A DNA stretch of 64,000 nt from Antedon bifida (taxonomy: Eukaryota > Echinodermata > Crinoidea > Comatulida > Antedonidae): NCBI GenBank assembly GCA_963402885.1, contig OY727096.1:26889820-26953819 (forward strand), written 5' to 3'. Shown one piece after another: positions 55,691 through 64,000 of the stretch (its first letter is position 1; every line of letters starts with the position of its first letter). The translations under genes and the position numbers were made by a program. The notes beneath the pieces were generated by a model. That model saw only the letters and a program-made list of their open reading frames with translations. It was not told the origin of the DNA and did no database searches.

Positions 55691-57231
55691 TTGTAAACTT
55701 TTGTAATATATTGTTAAATCTTGAATGAATATCAAGTGACCTTTGGTCAACCAGAATAAAAATAGCATTTATTGAAATGGGGAAGTACTGTTACACTGGC
55801 TAGAAAATTTAGAACGCCGCAAAATATCGGTCATGTGCAAAAATGGCTAGCCCTCAGCAGCTCCTCGTAGCGTAAGGCAAATTGAAATTGTACGGTCAGA
55901 GTCCGCTTATGAGATGTAGGCCAATGTTTCCGGACCCCATGGTGTCAGCTTACAAGATTGCTTACTGCATGTATACGCATTTACTTATTATATATTTTAT
56001 CCATTTTGAATAAAATTAGCATTTGAACGCACATAATTAACGCCAGATTAATTATCATGTATTGCATGTGACGCTGACGGTTCATTAATTATTCATATAG
56101 TTAACCAGATGGTGCGACGAGAATGTTGGTTGTTGTTGTTAACATATACATTTTAATTAAAGTATAACAAAACAATAAGTAAAAACAGCATGCTGTGCTT
56201 AATTATGAACAATAAAGGTAGCATTTTACTGGAACCATTGCTCGAAAGCTATGATCATAGGCAGGAATGTTATGGTATAAAAATAATGAATTTATATTCG
56301 TAGTTTGGTGGTGAGAATTATGTCATGGTTAGGTTATTGGCGGTCCGACTCGATCACCGTTGTCGTTATAATTTTTCAACTTTAACGATTTTAAACTCAA
56401 CGCAACTCAACGTATTTCAACGTCGACAGGAAAACAGGCTTTAGATTTAAGGGAGTGTATAAACCAATGTTGTATTAACCGGTATTTAGGAATTTTCTCG
56501 TAATAGATTATGACATTTGCTTAGATAGGTGCACTAAGAAAATCGGCTAGGTTATATCATATACGCCAATTTGTTGCAGTTCACGTATATTTGGTTATGT
56601 TTCATTACGTCATTCGTTTGTAAGTCAGCCCCATACTATCTACTATATTTGGTTATACAATAATACGTCATTTTCCGGAGAAAGTCGGTACCAGCAGTGG
56701 CATATGAAATTTGCTTAATGTTTACCAACTCGTCCTCATGTCTCAACACCTTGTTGTTCACAAAATAAAGACGAGACAAAACGATTCAATGTGCGAATGA
56801 CATCTTTTAATTGCTAAGTTAAGTCGGATCTTTATAGCACAGCTTAAAACATAATTTGCATAATCTCTGTCAGTGTACAGTATTGTTCAGCTAATTTATA
56901 TTCTAATATACATTCTTTCATTCATTTATTTACTTGCACTTAATTAACGTACTCTCGCTATGTTGATAGTTATGGTTCGTCAAGTAGGCCTATCAACCTA
57001 TTGATCATAGGCCTAGCTTATTCATGGATAGGCAAAAGGACAAAGCATAAAAGGGTTGTACAATCCAGAAGTCAAATGGGACAACAGACAAGTGGCATAG
57101 CCTGAATACAATGTATCCGTGCCATTACATTACGACAAGGTGCACGTACTGCAAACATTGCCGCTAATTCCCTGCCTGTGACACCAATTTGAATAATTCA
57201 ATTTCTGTCCGATAACCCTAACGAGTGTACC

Positions 57232-57299
57232 TTTATTTACAAACCTTACGCCTGTTCGAGTTAGTTAGTTACCCGGGTAAGTTATGGACACTTTTTATT
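57232..57299 (-). terminator. Candidate polyadenylation signals for the 7-finger gene
   Basis: TTTATT on the plus strand at 57294-57299 and 57232-57237 reads AATAAA on the gene strand, about 140 and 200 nt past the stop at 57439-57441. The spacing is ordinary for a short 3' UTR. Confidence 0.35.
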
Positions 57300-57438
57300 G
57301 AGTATGAACCAACTTACCGGGGTAAATAACTAAAAGCCTAATTGACCGAAAGTGTCAGGTAGGGTTTTACCTAGAACCAAGCCCGTCCATAATTATCTAG
57401 TCATTATTAGGCCTGTGTGTTTAGGTTCAGACATAATT

Positions 57439-61613
<4,175 letters not shown>

Positions 61614-64000
61614 GACTTCGGTTTGTTAAATCTGCAAAAACAAATTTTGCGCATAAGAAACAAAATCCGTCAAATTATACATTGATATTAGTTAATGTTG
61701 TTTTCATAGTATTAAATATGTTCATGTTCCTTATGTATTTATTTATTTAGGTCTCGATATGAATTAATAATTGTAATACAGTAAACTTATATACATCATG
61801 GATCAATAAAATCTATAATTAATTCACGAATTGCATTCAAATCTGAATTTGTTGTAAGAATTATACCCTCACTATCTCTGTTCTTATTATCAACAACAAC
61901 TAATAACAATTTATATAATATATGTAGGCCTACAAAGCTCGGCAAAACAAATATTGTGATACAATTAATTATAAATCGTAGGCTAGAATACCAGCAGATG
62001 ATTCAGGAGCCAATGGTTGACTTGGCCTATCATAAAATCCACAATCATAAAGTGATAGTGGAATCCGGAAATGCAAGAGAACAACACCTAAATCGAACGA
62101 TTCCTTGATCAAACTATTAGGCCTATAAGCGCTTTACGATATGATACGATTATCATCTATTGTCATTTTAACAATAACATTTTAAAAGTGCAGTATGGAG
62201 AGCCAATTCGAAAGTGTTCAGCACTCATGGCAATCCTCATGGTGCTGCTGTATGTTTTATACGTTGTTATTTGTGCCTGAAAATTGAATAAAATAAAAAA
62301 TAAAAAAATAAAAAACAAATGAAATTTGGTTGCTTGGTTTACATTCTGATTTAGGCCTACATACTATTTAAGTACGATTCCAAAAAAATAGTTAGATCTA
62401 AGATAGTTAGGTCTAAAGATGGTAAAATAACAAATACCGAACCCAGTAAATTTACTGTAATTGTAAACAATACACTAAATGTATATGTTCACAGAATGAA
62501 ATTTAGTTCAGAGGTTGAGAAAAACATCTCCTTAAAGAGCACTGCTTCAGAAACATGCAAAAAGAAGTACACATCTCTCAGTCTCCTCGCAAAGTGTATG
62601 AACCAATGAATAGATAATTGCTAATAAGACGCATTTCGTTCGAATAGACAATTGATATTAAGACGTATTTCGTTCGAATAGACAATTGCTATTAAAACGT
62701 AGGCATATTTCGTTTACATAATATATTTGTAACTATGTAAGAAATTGAATGAATGAGATGAAGAAAGAAAATAAACATAAAGTACGATCCTTAAATGAGA
62801 ATAGAATTTATCTGTTTTATCACGGTACAAACCTATACGGCCCACTACTATTTAATGTAAGTTATAGTATTTAGCTACAGTATCAGAATTTGCAACTACT
62901 CTACTTTTTTTTCAATTAATTAAAATTAAGTAATCAACGAATAAATATTTCCCAAAAAGGAAAACTATTATTAATTCAAATACAAATTTGAAATAGTTAT
63001 ATAATCGTTAGGCTACAGTGGAACTTTAAAAATTCTAAACGTGTTAATATATAATATTACTATTAGTAAAATTAAGAGTTTAATAACAACTATAACTTTT
63101 TTGTGACAAGTTGAGCGAGTCAAATGGGCACTATTACCTTTACGAGGCCGACTCGCTCCTAGTTCTGGTGGTTCCAGTGGTGGTGAAGTCGGATATACAC
63201 CGTAGGTCCAGTGTACACAGGTATAACCCATGTGCACTTTAAGGAACCCAGTTCATCATTCGAGACGAATAAGGGTTACCTCGGTGAACTGGTTCTCACA
63301 AAATAGCCACTGTATCTTATAGGACAGTGATTAATTTACTATTGGTAATCATTGGCCACATATGCCTAAAGACATATAATAAATAAGTTTAAAATAGATC
63401 ATTTTGCCAATGTTAAATATAGTATAAGAATCAAAGAAAACATAGTACAAGTACTTACGAATTTACGATGATGTATAGGCCTAAACTAATTGCTATTGGG
63501 CTAGCGACGGAATTAAAGTACGCTCGCAAATAACATCTTTTTTATATCGATACCAGTACCAGCAGAAAGTAACGGCATTGTCATAGCGTCAAACTTCCAA
63601 TCGCAACACCTATGAAACAATAAACGCATAATAAAAATTAATTATAGATAAACGTGTTCGGAGCATAAATGCCGAGTTTTATGCCTATAAAATAAAGTAA
63701 TGATATAGGCCTACTATGATGTCCCCCGACGCAAAACTCTTTATTTTCCGTACCATCTTGCAGGTACGTTTTAATTTTACTCTTCCTTGGTTTTCCATCA
63801 AGTAGGTCTAAACGATTACAATATTTTGTTGCTTTAAAAATGTTAGTTAGTTTTTGTTTGTTTGGTTTATTTGTTTACCACACACAAATAATAATAATAA
63901 ATAGTAAAAAACAAAATGAAATAGGCCTATACTATAAAGATAAAACATATATTTTCAGCGCATTTTTTACTACGGCTCTTAAAGCTTGGTTCCCACTAGA
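61614..64000. other. Non-coding upstream region of the 7-finger gene
   Basis: No supported coding exon. It should hold the 5' UTR exon and promoter of the 7-finger gene. A possible SINE-like block lies near 63100-63330 (AAGGAACCCAGTTCATCATT, GGTGAACTGG). The window ends in GCTTGGTTCCCACTAGA, the left end of another family A MITE that runs off the edge. Confidence 0.55.
63982..64000. mobile_element. MITE family A left end at the window edge
   Basis: AAGCTTGGTTCCCACTAGA matches the ends of the element at 57815-58016. The rest lies outside the window, so this may be a full element or a solitary end. Confidence 0.55.

Larger units (their letters stand above)
49491..57438. other. Non-coding region between the two zinc-finger genes
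   Basis: No supported exon. It should contain the promoter and 5' UTR of the 8-finger gene and the 3' UTR of the 7-finger gene. It holds a diverged tandem duplication at about 51230-51790, a family D copy at 52140-52400, a family E copy at 54100-54270, and a half copy of MITE family B at about 55620-55690. The open frames at 52372, 52559, 52962, 53008, 54708 and 55485 are AT-rich and without motifs. Confidence 0.6.

Noticed and set aside
63013..63330. Open frame and SINE-like block at the right end as a gene
   Set aside because: The 74-codon frame has no domain. GGTTCCAGTGG and CCCAGTTCATCATT words suggest a repeat, but boundaries and a polymerase III promoter could not be shown.

Overview
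This is an AT-rich animal (eukaryotic) genomic window with small exons, consensus GT-AG introns and long repeat-rich non-coding stretches. The proteins are metazoan: a gamma-syntrophin, SEA/mucin/thyroglobulin/LDLa membrane proteins, and SNAG C2H2 zinc-finger repressors. Together with the very frequent word TAGGCCTA, this suggests a marine invertebrate deuterostome, possibly an echinoderm. The taxon is inference; I cannot search a database. All gene models were built by hand by joining exons whose splice phases agree.

Layout. (1) 1-5843: non-coding, with a diverged ~160-bp tandem repeat at about 1620-2470. (2) 5844-16790 (+): an 18-coding-exon gamma-syntrophin gene of 496 codons. Intron 3 carries a 1.5-kb AAGCTT-bearing minisatellite, several introns carry a ~145-bp palindromic MITE, and a 67-nt near-perfect hairpin lies just before the last exon. 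(3) 16809-21727: non-coding. (4) 21728-25966 (-): a six-exon gene for a 311-residue type II membrane protein with three LDLa domains. (5) 28854-40955 (-): a 12-exon gene for an 871-residue type II membrane protein: acidic cytoplasmic tail, TM, SEA, Ser/Thr mucin repeats, thyroglobulin type-1, two LDLa. Neither protein has a protease domain, and both end in a similarly built LDLa exon, so they look like divergent tandem paralogues. (6) 40956-45628: non-coding, with a G-rich ~33-bp minisatellite at 43041-44005. (7) 45629-49477 (-): SNAG repressor with eight C2H2 fingers and a CtBP-type PLDLS motif, 608 aa. (8) 49491-57438: non-coding, repeat-rich. (9) 57439-61613 (-): paralogous SNAG repressor with seven fingers, 486 aa. 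(10) 61614-64000: non-coding.

Two tandem pairs stand out. The SNAG/zinc-finger pair shares every intron position and phase, a matching GLEYIQNG motif outside the fingers, and one exon (fingers 5-6) that is 158/168 identical at DNA level. The type II LDLa pair has an unusual domain order and no catalytic domain. The syntrophin is an ordinary member of the dystrophin-associated scaffold family and need not be functionally linked to its neighbours. Much of the non-coding DNA consists of at least three palindromic MITE families and several dispersed or tandem repeats. No CRISPR array, rRNA or intact tRNA was seen.
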